Positions 24,235 through 32,021 of a stretch of 64,000 nt of DNA are shown piece after piece. This stretch comes from Palsa-504 sp963744575 (GTDB lineage Bacteria > Actinomycetota > Actinomycetes > Streptosporangiales > Streptosporangiaceae): assembly GCA_963744575.1 (NCBI GenBank), contig CAVUUF010000014.1, positions 124,001 through 188,000 on the forward strand, read 5' to 3'. Position 1 is the stretch's first letter. Every line of letters starts with the position of its first letter. The notes under the pieces are model-generated. The model saw only the letters and a list, made by a program, of their open reading frames with translations, did not search any database and was not told where the DNA came from. The translations under genes and the position numbers were made by a program.

Positions 24235-25473
24235 TCAGGGGGGAGACGTCAGCACAACCACCGGGTGCATTGCCAGTACGCCGGGGGCAGTCTCCTGTGG
24301 CGCGACGGGCGGTAGTAATTCGGGTGACGTCTCCGGCTGGTCCGGGAGGCAAGCACGGCAGGGGGTGCAGCCCGCTTCACTGGCGGCGGCGAGGGGCATC
24401 TTGTCCAGATCGCCTTCGCCCATGAAACGGATGAGAATGCAGCGGGCGTTGTGATACCTGGGAACGCCAGGGACCACGGTTACTTCTCGGCTGGGGTCGA
24501 GACTGGCGGGTTCGGGCTTCTTAGGCTGCCCGGGTTCAGCCTTATCGGGCGACTGGTCCCGCTCGGCCTGCGGGCTCTCGGAGGCGGTGGCGACGGATGT
24601 CACCGTGGCGTCGGAGGCCGACTCGGACTCGATTACGCCGGCTTCGTCCTGGCGGTCGGCGGGTGACTGATCCCGAGCGGCCGACGGTTCCTGGGCGGCG
24701 GTCGACCTGTCTGTGGTGGACGACGGGGCCTGCTCCAGCGACTCGTCCTTGGCGGGCGGCTGGTCTTCGCCGGAGGGCTGGTCTTCGCCGGAGGGCTGGT
24801 CTTCGCCGGAGGGCTGGCCGGCTACGGGCGGCGGGGGCTCGGCGGCTTCGCTATCACGGGGCGGCCCGGGCTTCGCAGCGGGCGGAGCCTGAGCGGCGGC
24901 CGGAGCCTGAGCGGCGGCCGGGGCCTGAGCGGCGGGCGCAGATTGGGCGGGGGCTGAGGGCTTCGACGCCGGGGCCTTCGGGCGCGGCGTGAACGCGAAC
25001 GGGGCATGCGGCGCCGCGGGCGCCGGCTGGGCTTCCGGCGGCTCGGTGGGCAGGTAACCGGCTCCGGACGGAGCGGCAGGCCACCCGGAACCGGCGGCGG
25101 CTTGGGCGGCGGGCCGGCTGGGGCCGACGCCGGCGGCTCCGACGCCAGCCGCCCGGGAGGCGGCCGGCACGGGGGCCTGCGGCTGCCCCGCCGACGGGAC
25201 CGCGGCTGACGGAACCGCCGCTGGCGAGGCTGCCGCTGGCGAGGCTGCAGCCCGCTGGGCCGTGGCAGGCTCCGGCACGCTGGCCTCGGCGGCCGCCATC
25301 GTGGGCTTGCCGGTTAGCTCACGCCAGTGGACGGCGGCGCCTATGCCCAGTGCCAGCAGGGCCGCACCGCTCACGCCGATCGCGATGTAGACGAGCGTCA
25401 GCTTGCTCGTGACCACACCGGCGATGAGCAGCCCGACGGCGATGACAACGAGAGACGCACTGAAGCGAATCAC
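24235..25473 (-). CDS. Membrane protein with disordered linker and C-terminal Cys motif
   Basis: 412 residues. Two N-terminal helices (about 4-21 and 27-47) are followed by about 280 residues of Ala/Pro-rich disordered sequence with short repeats (AQAPAA, PSGEDQ). A compact C-terminal domain at about 338-385 reads VTVVPGVPRYHNARCILIRF ... GCTPCRACLPD. The His plus three or four cysteines suggest metal binding or a redox site. Similar tails occur in actinobacterial hypothetical proteins near divIVA/ileS, but I know no function. The start is GTG with GGGAGAA upstream. It follows divIVA by about 40 bases, so it is probably transcribed with the cell-wall-growth genes. Confidence 0.8.
   Translation of the reverse strand: MIRFSASLVVIAVGLLIAGVVTSKLTLVYIAIGVSGAALLALGIGAAVHWRELTGKPTMAAAEASVPEPATAQRAAASPAAASPAAVPSAAVPSAGQPQAPVPAASRAAGVGAAGVGPSRPAAQAAAGSGWPAAPSGAGYLPTEPPEAQPAPAAPHAPFAFTPRPKAPASKPSAPAQSAPAAQAPAAAQAPAAAQAPPAAKPGPPRDSEAAEPPPPVAGQPSGEDQPSGEDQPSGEDQPPAKDESLEQAPSSTTDRSTAAQEPSAARDQSPADRQDEAGVIESESASDATVTSVATASESPQAERDQSPDKAEPGQPKKPEPASLDPSREVTVVPGVPRYHNARCILIRFMGEGDLDKMPLAAASEAGCTPCRACLPDQPETSPELLPPVAPQETAPGVLAMHPVVVLTSPP
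24758..24811 (-). repeat. 18-bp tandem repeat encoding PSGEDQ
   Basis: Three exact head-to-tail copies of GGCTGGTCTTCGCCGGAG (plus-strand view). They are in frame within the disordered linker of the membrane protein, and a decayed flanking copy encodes DQPPAKDE. Confidence 0.9.
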
Positions 25474-25512
25474 ATGCGTTCTCCCAGCAATCCCCGCCCA
25501 GGTTGCTTCGGC

Positions 25513-26367
25513 CTAACGGCGGTCGCGCGAGGGCGCTCCCTCACTCGTGCGGAAGCCGCTGGAGTGCTGCCCGACCTCGGGGACGCCATACTGTCCCGTG
25601 CCCTGACCGCCGTTACGCGCGCCGCTGGGCGCGAGCGCAGGCGGCATCGACTGCTGCGTCCCCGAGGGGAAGCTACCGCTTTCCGCGACGCCGGCTTCCA
25701 GATCACGCAACTGGCCCTCCAGGTAGGCCTTCAGCCTGCTGCGGTACTCACGCTCGAAGGCACGCAGGTCATCGACCCGGCGCTCGAGCTCTTCGCGGCT
25801 CTGGACCAGCGAGCCCATGGCCTGACGGTGCCGCTCCTGGGCGTCCCGCTCCAGGCTCTCGGCCCGGGCGCGCGCGTCGCCGGTGATCTGCTCCGCCTGG
25901 CGCCTGGCCTTGGTGAGCACCTCGTCCGCCTCGCGGCGGGCGCGGCCCAGCGTCTCGTCCGCTTCCCGGCGGGCGTCGGCGATGGCCTGGTCGGCCGTCT
26001 GCTGCGCCAGCGAGAGCACGCGCGCGGCCGTGTCCATGTTGTCCTCGATGTGCGGCATCCCGCCGCCCATCATGACCGGCTCGGGCTGCCTGCGCTCCGG
26101 CTCCATGCGCTCGGGCGCCATGCGCTCGGGCGCCATCATGTCTGGCTTCGGGTCGGACAGCGGGGAACTCAACGCGGGCACTGCCGACTTGCTACCGCGC
26201 AGGACTTCCGCCAGCTTGGCCCGGAGCTCCTCGTTCTCCTGGATCAGCCGGTCGAGCTCGGCCTCGACCTCATCGAGGAAGGCGTCAACCTCTTCCTCGT
26301 CGTAGCCGGGCCTGAGCCTGGTCGTACTGAACTGCTTGTTCCGCACATCCGCGGGCGTCAGCGGCAT
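25513..26367 (-). CDS. divIVA: DivIVA/Wag31 polar growth protein
   Basis: 284 residues. The N-terminal membrane-curvature-binding domain is clear: PLTPADVRNKQFSTTRLRPGYDEEEVDAFLDEVEAEL. A Met/Pro/Glu-rich spacer (MAPERMAPERMEPERR, about 90-110) leads to a long coiled coil at about 120-245 (ADARREADETLGRARREADEVL and following). DivIVA marks the poles and directs tip growth in actinomycetes. The start is the ATG of MPLTPADV with GAGGAG upstream; the longer frame lacks support. It follows yggT and sepF in the usual order. Confidence 0.96.
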   Translation of the reverse strand: MPLTPADVRNKQFSTTRLRPGYDEEEVDAFLDEVEAELDRLIQENEELRAKLAEVLRGSKSAVPALSSPLSDPKPDMMAPERMAPERMEPERRQPEPVMMGGGMPHIEDNMDTAARVLSLAQQTADQAIADARREADETLGRARREADEVLTKARRQAEQITGDARARAESLERDAQERHRQAMGSLVQSREELERRVDDLRAFEREYRSRLKAYLEGQLRDLEAGVAESGSFPSGTQQSMPPALAPSGARNGGQGTGQYGVPEVGQHSSGFRTSEGAPSRDRR

Positions 26368-26416
26368 CTCGTCTCCTCGGCGCACTTGGACCGTGTTCCA
26401 CACGACCGTACCGGAA

Positions 26417-26704
26417 TCAAAGGCGTGGCACGACCACTTCAAGCAGGATCAGGATCACGATAAAAAGAACCATGAAGCTGAGGTCCAGTGCCATCATGCC
26501 CAACCGCAGGGTCGGGATGAAGCGGCGCAGGAGCCTCAGCGGCGGATCTGTAATCGTGAAGATGCCCTCGGCTAGCACCAGCACGACGCCGGTCGGACGC
26601 CAGTCGCGGGCGAAAACCTGCACCCAGCTGAGGATCATCCGGCCGATCAGGATCACCAGGTAGATCGTCAGCACATAGGTGAGGACTTCCCTCAGGTACT
26701 GCAC
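26417..26704 (-). CDS. YggT family membrane protein
   Basis: 95 residues, two hydrophobic regions (about 5-30 and 68-92) with the conserved FTITDPPLRLLRRFIP between them, the YggT signature. The family is linked by context to cell division and osmotic stress; its role in actinobacteria is not defined. GTG start. It sits between sepF and divIVA as in most actinobacteria. Confidence 0.93.
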   Translation of the reverse strand: MQYLREVLTYVLTIYLVILIGRMILSWVQVFARDWRPTGVVLVLAEGIFTITDPPLRLLRRFIPTLRLGMMALDLSFMVLFIVILILLEVVVPRL

Positions 26705-26741
26705 GAATCCACCCTATCCCTGCCGCTGACCGGCCGGTCCG

Positions 26742-27260
26742 CTAACTCTGGTTGAAGAAGCCGCGCTCGGCGATGCGAGCCTTGTCCTCCGCGGTCACCT
26801 CGACGTTGGCGGGCGACAGCAGGAAGACCTTGTTGGTCACACGCTCGATGCTCCCGCGCAAGCCGAAGATCAGGCCCGCCGCGAAGTCGACGAGACGTTT
26901 CGCGTCGCTGTCGACCATCTCGGTCAGGTTCATGATCACCGGAGTGCCTTCGCGGAAGTGTTCACCAATGGTACGCGCTTCATTGTAGGTGCGAGGATGC
27001 AGTGTCGTAATCCGGGCGAGATCGGTCGTCTGGGTCACCTGCTCGGTGCGCCAGTCGGCGGCCTGGTAGCCGGCGTAACTCCCGCTCGCCTCCCCGTCCC
27101 GCACCACTGCGCGCGCGTCCGTCTCGTCGGCCTCCTCGGGCCGCTCCGCCTGGTCATCGTAGTCCTCGTACTCACCGTAGGAGTCGTACTTGTCCTGGTA
27201 GCGGTGGTCGTCCTCCACGAGGCCGAGGTAGACCGCCATCTTCCGCATGGCACTGGCCAT
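26742..27260 (-). CDS. sepF: SepF, FtsZ membrane anchor
   Basis: 172 residues. The N-terminal amphipathic membrane-binding helix is MRKMAVYLGLVEDD, followed by an acidic Tyr-rich linker (YDSYGEYEDYDDQ). The globular SepF domain begins at about 80: RITTLHPRTYNEARTIGEHF, TPVIMNLTEMVDSDAKRLVDF, and AAGLIFGLRGSIERV. SepF tethers FtsZ to the membrane and replaces FtsA in actinobacteria, which lack it. The MASAMRK start fits family usage. Confidence 0.96.
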   Translation of the reverse strand: MASAMRKMAVYLGLVEDDHRYQDKYDSYGEYEDYDDQAERPEEADETDARAVVRDGEASGSYAGYQAADWRTEQVTQTTDLARITTLHPRTYNEARTIGEHFREGTPVIMNLTEMVDSDAKRLVDFAAGLIFGLRGSIERVTNKVFLLSPANVEVTAEDKARIAERGFFNQS

Positions 27261-27321
27261 CCTTCAGTCCTCCCAGCCTCTACCCGTCTTCGCCAGCCGA
27301 TTCGGCCTCACGCGTGGGACA

Positions 27322-28026
27322 TTACCGGACACCGGGCTCACGATCGCCGAGCAACGCCGTACCGATTCGCAGGTGTGTCGCGCCGGCTTCCACCGCGGCC
27401 TCGAGATCGCCGCTCATGCCGGCCGATATCACCATGGCGCCCGGCCTGACCGCGCGCACAGCCCCGGCGCTGGCAAGCAGCCGCTCGAACGCCTCGGCGG
27501 GGGCCATGGACAGCGGGGCGATGGCCATGACGCCGCCGAGGACCAGTCCCTCCTCGGCGGCGAGCGCCTCGGCCAGGGCCGGAACGTCGGCCGCGACGGC
27601 ACCGCCGCGGGCCGGGTCGCCGTCCAGGCTCACCTGGACCAGGCACTCGATCTCTCGCCCGGCGTTGCGCGCGGCCTGGCCCAGCGCGCGGATCAGCCGC
27701 GGCCGATCCACCGAGTGCACCACGCGGGCGTACCGCACCACGCTGGCGCACTTGTTCGTCTGCAGCTGCCCGACGAAGTGCCAGGTGAGATGCAGGTCGG
27801 CACACTGGGCGGCCTTCGGCGCGGCCTCCGCGTCGCGGTTCTCCCCCACGTCAGCCACGCCAAGCCCGCTGAGCAGCCGCACGTCGGACGCGGGCCTGGT
27901 CTTGGTCACCGCGATCAGCGTCAGCTCGCCGACGCCCCTTCCGGCCGCCTCGCACGCCTTGGCGATGCGGCGCCGGACTTCGGCCAGCCGCTGGGCGAGT
28001 TCTTCGCGCCGGTCTGGCTCGGTCAC
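27322..28026 (-). CDS. yggS: YggS-type PLP homeostasis protein
   Basis: 234 residues, alanine-racemase-like TIM barrel binding PLP: LIAVTKTRPASDVRLL with the PLP lysine, VGENRDAEAAPK, TWHFVGQLQTNKC, GREIECLVQVSLDG, MVISAGMSGDLEAAVEAGATHLRIGTALLG. The family buffers PLP and has no known catalytic turnover. Its ATG overlaps the ftsZ stop by 4 bases. In many actinobacteria pgeF lies between ftsZ and yggS, but it is missing here. Confidence 0.94.
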   Translation of the reverse strand: MTEPDRREELAQRLAEVRRRIAKACEAAGRGVGELTLIAVTKTRPASDVRLLSGLGVADVGENRDAEAAPKAAQCADLHLTWHFVGQLQTNKCASVVRYARVVHSVDRPRLIRALGQAARNAGREIECLVQVSLDGDPARGGAVAADVPALAEALAAEEGLVLGGVMAIAPLSMAPAEAFERLLASAGAVRAVRPGAMVISAGMSGDLEAAVEAGATHLRIGTALLGDREPGVR

Positions 28027-29555
28027 TTGAGGAAGTCGGGAACATCCAGGTCGTCGTCTTCCTCGAAGACGACCGGACGGCGGCGCGTGGTGGCGACGTC
28101 GAAGGTCTTCGCCGCCGTCTCGGCGTGTGCCGGGCGGTAGGAAGAGAAGTCGGCTTGCTCCGCAGCCGCCGCGACCCGGGCCGGCTCCGGTCCGGGCGGC
28201 TCGTAGGCCGGCGGACTGACCGGGGTCGGGCGCGGGTCAGCCGACGGAGCCGGGTCAGGGGCGGGGGGCGCCGCGTACTCATCGTCCGGCACCGGCGCGC
28301 CGAGGACCGAGGCCGCGGCCGGGTAGGTTCCGTTGCGGCCGTGGGCGACCGGGCCATGGCCGGCGCCGAACCCAGTGCCGGGAGCGCCGTCGGCCTCGCC
28401 CGGGCCGGAGGCGGTAACGGAAGGGGCGGCCGGGCCCGGATCCGGGGGAACGGACCGGGACACCGGGACGGGTGCCGGGGCCGGGGCGACAGTCGTGGTG
28501 AAGCCGCCCGCGACCGGCGCAGGGCCGCCAGGAACCGCGCCGCCAGATACCTGGCCGCCGAACGAGGAGTCACCCGACTCGGCGCCGCCGGCCGCGCCGC
28601 GGCCGGTGCGCTCCTGGTCCAGGCCGGCCGCGATGACCGTCACCCGGACCTCGTCGCCGAGGGCGTCGTCGATGACCGCGCCGAAGATGATGTTCGCGTC
28701 GACCGCGGCCGAATTGGAGACGAGCTGCGCGGCCTCGTTAATCTCGAACAGGCCGAGGTCCGAACCGCCCTGGATGGAAAGGAGCACGCCGTGCGCGCCG
28801 TCGATGCTCGCCTCCAGCAGCGGGCTGGAGATCGCCATCTCGGCCGCCGCGACGGCGCGGTCGTCGCCGCGGGAGGAGCCGGTGCCCATCAGCGCCGAGC
28901 CCGCGCCGGACATGACCGACTTCACGTCGGCGAAGTCGAGGTTGATCAGGCCCGGCGTGGTGATCAGGTCGGTGATGCCCTGCACACCGGAGAGCAGCAC
29001 CTGGTCGGCCGCCTTGAACGCGTCCAGCACGCTCACGTGCCGGTCGGAGATGGACAGCAGCCGGTCGTTGGGGATGACGATCAGCGTGTCGACCTCGCTG
29101 CGCAGCCTCTCGATGCCGGCCTCGGCCTGCACCACGCGGCGCTTGCCCTCGAAGCCGAACGGCCTGGTCACCACGCCGATGGTGAGCGCGCCCAGGGATC
29201 GCGCGACGTTCGCGACCACCGGGGCACCGCCGGTGCCAGTGCCGCCGCCCTCGCCCGCGGTGACGAAGACCATGTCGGCGCCCTTGAGCACCTCCTCGAT
29301 CTCCTCACGGTGATCCTCGGCGGCCTTGCAGCCGACATCGGGATTGGCCCCGGCGCCCAGCCCTCTGGTGAGCTCGCGGCCGACGTCGAGCTTGACGTCG
29401 GCGTCGCTCATGAGCAGCGCCTGCGCGTCGGTATTGATCGCGATGAACTCGACGCCCCTGAGTCCCTCTTCGATCATGCGATTGACGGCGTTGACACCGC
29501 CGCCGCCGATTCCGACGACCTTGATAACCGCCAGATAGTTCTGCGGTGCTGCCAC
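28023..29555 (-). CDS. ftsZ: Cell division protein FtsZ
   Basis: A tubulin-like GTPase that forms the Z ring. 510 residues, longer than usual (about 380-470). GTPase domain: VVGIGGGGVNAVNRMI, GRELTRGLGAGANPDVG, the signature GEGGGTGTGGAPVVA (Gly where many have Ala), and the T7 region SGVQGITDLITTPGLINLDFAD. After about residue 318 a 170-residue Pro/Ala/Gly linker leads to the conserved tail EEDDDLDVPDFLK that binds SepF and other partners. GTG start with AAGG upstream. It has its own roughly 250-base control region. Confidence 0.98.
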   Translation of the reverse strand: MAAPQNYLAVIKVVGIGGGGVNAVNRMIEEGLRGVEFIAINTDAQALLMSDADVKLDVGRELTRGLGAGANPDVGCKAAEDHREEIEEVLKGADMVFVTAGEGGGTGTGGAPVVANVARSLGALTIGVVTRPFGFEGKRRVVQAEAGIERLRSEVDTLIVIPNDRLLSISDRHVSVLDAFKAADQVLLSGVQGITDLITTPGLINLDFADVKSVMSGAGSALMGTGSSRGDDRAVAAAEMAISSPLLEASIDGAHGVLLSIQGGSDLGLFEINEAAQLVSNSAAVDANIIFGAVIDDALGDEVRVTVIAAGLDQERTGRGAAGGAESGDSSFGGQVSGGAVPGGPAPVAGGFTTTVAPAPAPVPVSRSVPPDPGPAAPSVTASGPGEADGAPGTGFGAGHGPVAHGRNGTYPAAASVLGAPVPDDEYAAPPAPDPAPSADPRPTPVSPPAYEPPGPEPARVAAAAEQADFSSYRPAHAETAAKTFDVATTRRRPVVFEEDDDLDVPDFLK

Positions 29556-29651
29556 GAGGAGGGTACCTTTCCGCTCGTTTTTACCTCGGTAATCCCGGCA
29601 GGCGGAAGGCGTTTTTCGATACGCCTGAATTTACCGCCAGGGCATGTTCCC

Positions 29652-29676
29652 TCACCATCAGGTTTCACCTTCAGGT
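29652..29676 (-). promoter_or_regulatory. Tandem ACCTGA-GGTGA repeat upstream of ftsZ
   Basis: On the ftsZ strand two 13-base units lie head to tail: ACCTGAAGGTGAA and ACCTGATGGTGAG. Each contains an ACCT/AGGT-type dyad. It lies about 100 bases before the start codon in an AT-richer island unusual for this window, downstream of the proposed promoter. It is a candidate operator or leader element; no regulator is assigned. Confidence 0.45.
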
Positions 29677-29715
29677 TAAGATTTAGAGTTTTTATCTTCC
29701 GCACGATTGATACGG

Positions 29716-29744
29716 ACAGTAGGGTCGGACGGCACCCGGGTCAA
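29716..29744 (-). promoter_or_regulatory. Candidate ftsZ promoter
   Basis: TTGACC, 17 bases, TACTGT on the minus strand: a good -35 and an actinobacterial TAnnnT -10 with ideal spacing, about 160 bases upstream of the ftsZ GTG. Together with the AT-rich leader it suggests ftsZ is also transcribed independently of ftsQ. Confidence 0.55.
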
Positions 29745-29805
29745 CTAACCACGCAGGAACCGATCAGCGTGTCGCGGATCGGCGGGTCCTTGGCATCGCG
29801 GCCGA

Positions 29806-30576
29806 TCACCGGGTCAGCACGGACCCCGGCGCGCTCACATCGTAGTAATGCCTGTGGGTCTGCCGCAGGGCGGTGAGTTCCCGCGCCTTGGCCGCGGCCC
29901 GGCCGGTGCCGCCCCAGACCACGGTTACCTGGCCAGCCAGCCGCAATGTCACCTGATCCGGGCTCGGCGCGGTGACGGATTCCGCCGCGTGGCGCAGCCA
30001 GGCGGGCAGTTCGCCGACGACCGCCGCGGCCGCGGCGAAATCCGGGTCACCGCGCAGCGAATAACCGGGCGGGGCGGGATAGAGCGGGAGATCGGCGGGG
30101 CGCCTGGTGACCCGCTGCAGCACCACGCCGGCCGCGTCGGCCAGGTCGTACCCGCCGCCCGGCGCGGTCAGGGCCAGCGCCGGCGTCCGCTCCCTTACGG
30201 TGATGACCACCCGGTCCGGCCAGGCCCTGGTGACCTGCGCGCTGCGCACCTGCCTGATCGTGTCGACCCGCCCCGCGACCTGGCCCGTGTTCACGCGGAT
30301 CAGCGGCGTGCCGGGGTTGATCCCGGCCGCGGATAGCACCTCAGCGGCGGGCACGATGTGCGTGCCGGTCACGGTCACCGAACGGACCACGAGCAGCGAC
30401 GAGTCGAACAGGGCCCAGGCCGCGGCCGCGGCCACGCCGGCCGCCGCCAGGGCGATGAACGCCCGGCGCCAGGCACGGCGCCGTTTCCCCCCATTAACAC
30501 CAGAAGTCGCACTGTCACCAGCGGCGCCGCGGCGGGAGGCTTTACCGTACCTGATGACGCCGCCGGGTCTGGTCAC
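29806..30576 (-). CDS. ftsQ: Cell division protein FtsQ/DivIB
   Basis: 256 residues. Basic cytoplasmic tail, one membrane helix (about 38-56), then an extracellular POTRA domain (LLVVRSVTVTGTHIVPAAEVLSAA ... NTGQVAGRVDTIRQV, VTRAWPDRVVITVRERTPAL) and the FtsQ beta domain (YDLADAAGVVLQRV). It bridges early and late divisome parts with FtsL/FtsB. Its start overlaps the murC stop by four bases (ATGA). Confidence 0.93.
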   Translation of the reverse strand: MTRPGGVIRYGKASRRGAAGDSATSGVNGGKRRRAWRRAFIALAAAGVAAAAAWALFDSSLLVVRSVTVTGTHIVPAAEVLSAAGINPGTPLIRVNTGQVAGRVDTIRQVRSAQVTRAWPDRVVITVRERTPALALTAPGGGYDLADAAGVVLQRVTRRPADLPLYPAPPGYSLRGDPDFAAAAAVVGELPAWLRHAAESVTAPSPDQVTLRLAGQVTVVWGGTGRAAAKARELTALRQTHRHYYDVSAPGSVLTR

Positions 30577-32021
30577 TCCCCTGGCCCCCGGAGGGTCTCG
30601 ACCAGCCGCGGCCCGAGCGCGGTGATGTCCCCGGCCCCCATGGTCAGCACCAGGTCGCCGGGCTCGGCGATCGCACCGACCACCTCGGCGACCCGGGCCG
30701 GTTCTGGCACGAACCTGGTGTGCCCGCCGGGAGCGGCATCCACGATGAGCTGGCCGGTGACGCCGGGCTCCGGGTCTTCCCTGGCGGCGTACACGTCGAG
30801 CACGATGGCCTCGTCGGCGAGCCCGAGCGCTGCGCCGAACTCGGCCGCGAAGATCCGGGTCCGGCTGAACAGGTGCGGCTGGAAGATCGCGATGATCCGG
30901 CCCTTGCTGGTGCTGTCCGCGATGTCCCTGGCCGCACGCAGGTCAGCGGCGAGTTCGGTCGGATGGTGGGCGTAGCTGTCGAGCACCCGCACCCCGCGCG
31001 CCTCGCCCTTGAGCTCCATCCGGCGCCGGGCGCCCCGGTAGCCCGCCAGGGCCGCCGCCACCCGGGACGGCGCGAAGCCAAGCTCGACGGCCGCAGCGAA
31101 CGCGGCGGTGGCGTTCAGCGCGTTGTGATGACCCGGCACGCCGACGGTCATCTGGGAGAAGATTTCACCGAACGGGCTGCGGTCAGCCGCCACCGTGAAG
31201 CTGATAGCCATTCCGCGGGGCGCCACGTCCACGATCCGGTAGTCGGCGTGCGGCGATTCGCCGTACCGGCGGACGAGCGCCGGGTCGAGGCGCGCCCCGA
31301 CCTCCTCGGCCCCCTGGTCGTCCGCGCAGGTCAGCACCATGCCGGAGACCCGCTGGCCGAAAGTGCTGAACGCCGACCGGATGTCCGCCAGGCTGGCGTA
31401 GTTGTCCAGGTGGTCGGCCTCGACATTGGTGATGACCGCGACGTCGGGTGACAGCAGCAGGAACGAGGAGTCGCTCTCGTCCGCCTCGGCCACGAAGTCC
31501 AGGCCGCCTCCGTCCTCCGCGCCGAGCCCGGTCTCGGTCAGGATCCCGCCGATGACGTAGCCGGGATCGGCGCCGCACTCGCGCAGGACCGTGGTGAGCA
31601 TGGAGGTGGTGGTGGTCTTGCCGTGCGTCCCGGCGACGGCGATCACCCGGCGGCCGGCCATGACCGAGGCCAGCGCCGCCGCGCGGTGCATCACCCGCAT
31701 TCCGCGCCGGGCGGCCTCGGTCAGTTCCGGGTTGTCCGCGCGGATGGCGCTGGACACCACCAGCGTGTCACCGGGGCCGAGGGCGCCGAGGTGGCCCGGG
31801 GCGTGCCCGACATGCACGCTGGCACCGAGCGCCCGCAGGTCGTCAAGCAGCGCCGAGGCCCTGGCGTCGCTGCCGGAGACGGGGATGCCCCGGGCCAGCA
31901 TGATCCGCGCGATGCCGGACATGCCCGCCCCGCCGATGCCGGTGAAGTGCACCCGGCCGAGCCGGGCGGCGGGCACCGGCTCAGCCGGCGCGATCAGGCT
32001 CTTGAGCAGCTGAGCTGTCAC
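30573..32021 (-). CDS. murC: UDP-N-acetylmuramate-L-alanine ligase
   Basis: It adds L-Ala to UDP-MurNAc. 482 residues. Rossmann start VHFTGIGGAGMSGIARIM, ATP loop AVAGTHGKTTTTSML, EADESDSSFLLLSPDVAVITNVEADHLDNY, and C-terminal YAHHPTEL with IFQPHLFSRTR. GTG start (VTAQLLKSLIAP). The murG 3' end overlaps it by 41 bases, an unusually long overlap compared with the four-base joins elsewhere in the cluster. Confidence 0.97.
   Translation of the reverse strand: MTAQLLKSLIAPAEPVPAARLGRVHFTGIGGAGMSGIARIMLARGIPVSGSDARASALLDDLRALGASVHVGHAPGHLGALGPGDTLVVSSAIRADNPELTEAARRGMRVMHRAAALASVMAGRRVIAVAGTHGKTTTTSMLTTVLRECGADPGYVIGGILTETGLGAEDGGGLDFVAEADESDSSFLLLSPDVAVITNVEADHLDNYASLADIRSAFSTFGQRVSGMVLTCADDQGAEEVGARLDPALVRRYGESPHADYRIVDVAPRGMAISFTVAADRSPFGEIFSQMTVGVPGHHNALNATAAFAAAVELGFAPSRVAAALAGYRGARRRMELKGEARGVRVLDSYAHHPTELAADLRAARDIADSTSKGRIIAIFQPHLFSRTRIFAAEFGAALGLADEAIVLDVYAAREDPEPGVTGQLIVDAAPGGHTRFVPEPARVAEVVGAIAEPGDLVLTMGAGDITALGPRLVETLRGPGE

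Noticed and set aside
24000..24315. Small plus-strand ORF after ileS
   Set aside because: Composition follows no codon-position bias, it has no ribosome site and it overlaps the antisense gene end.
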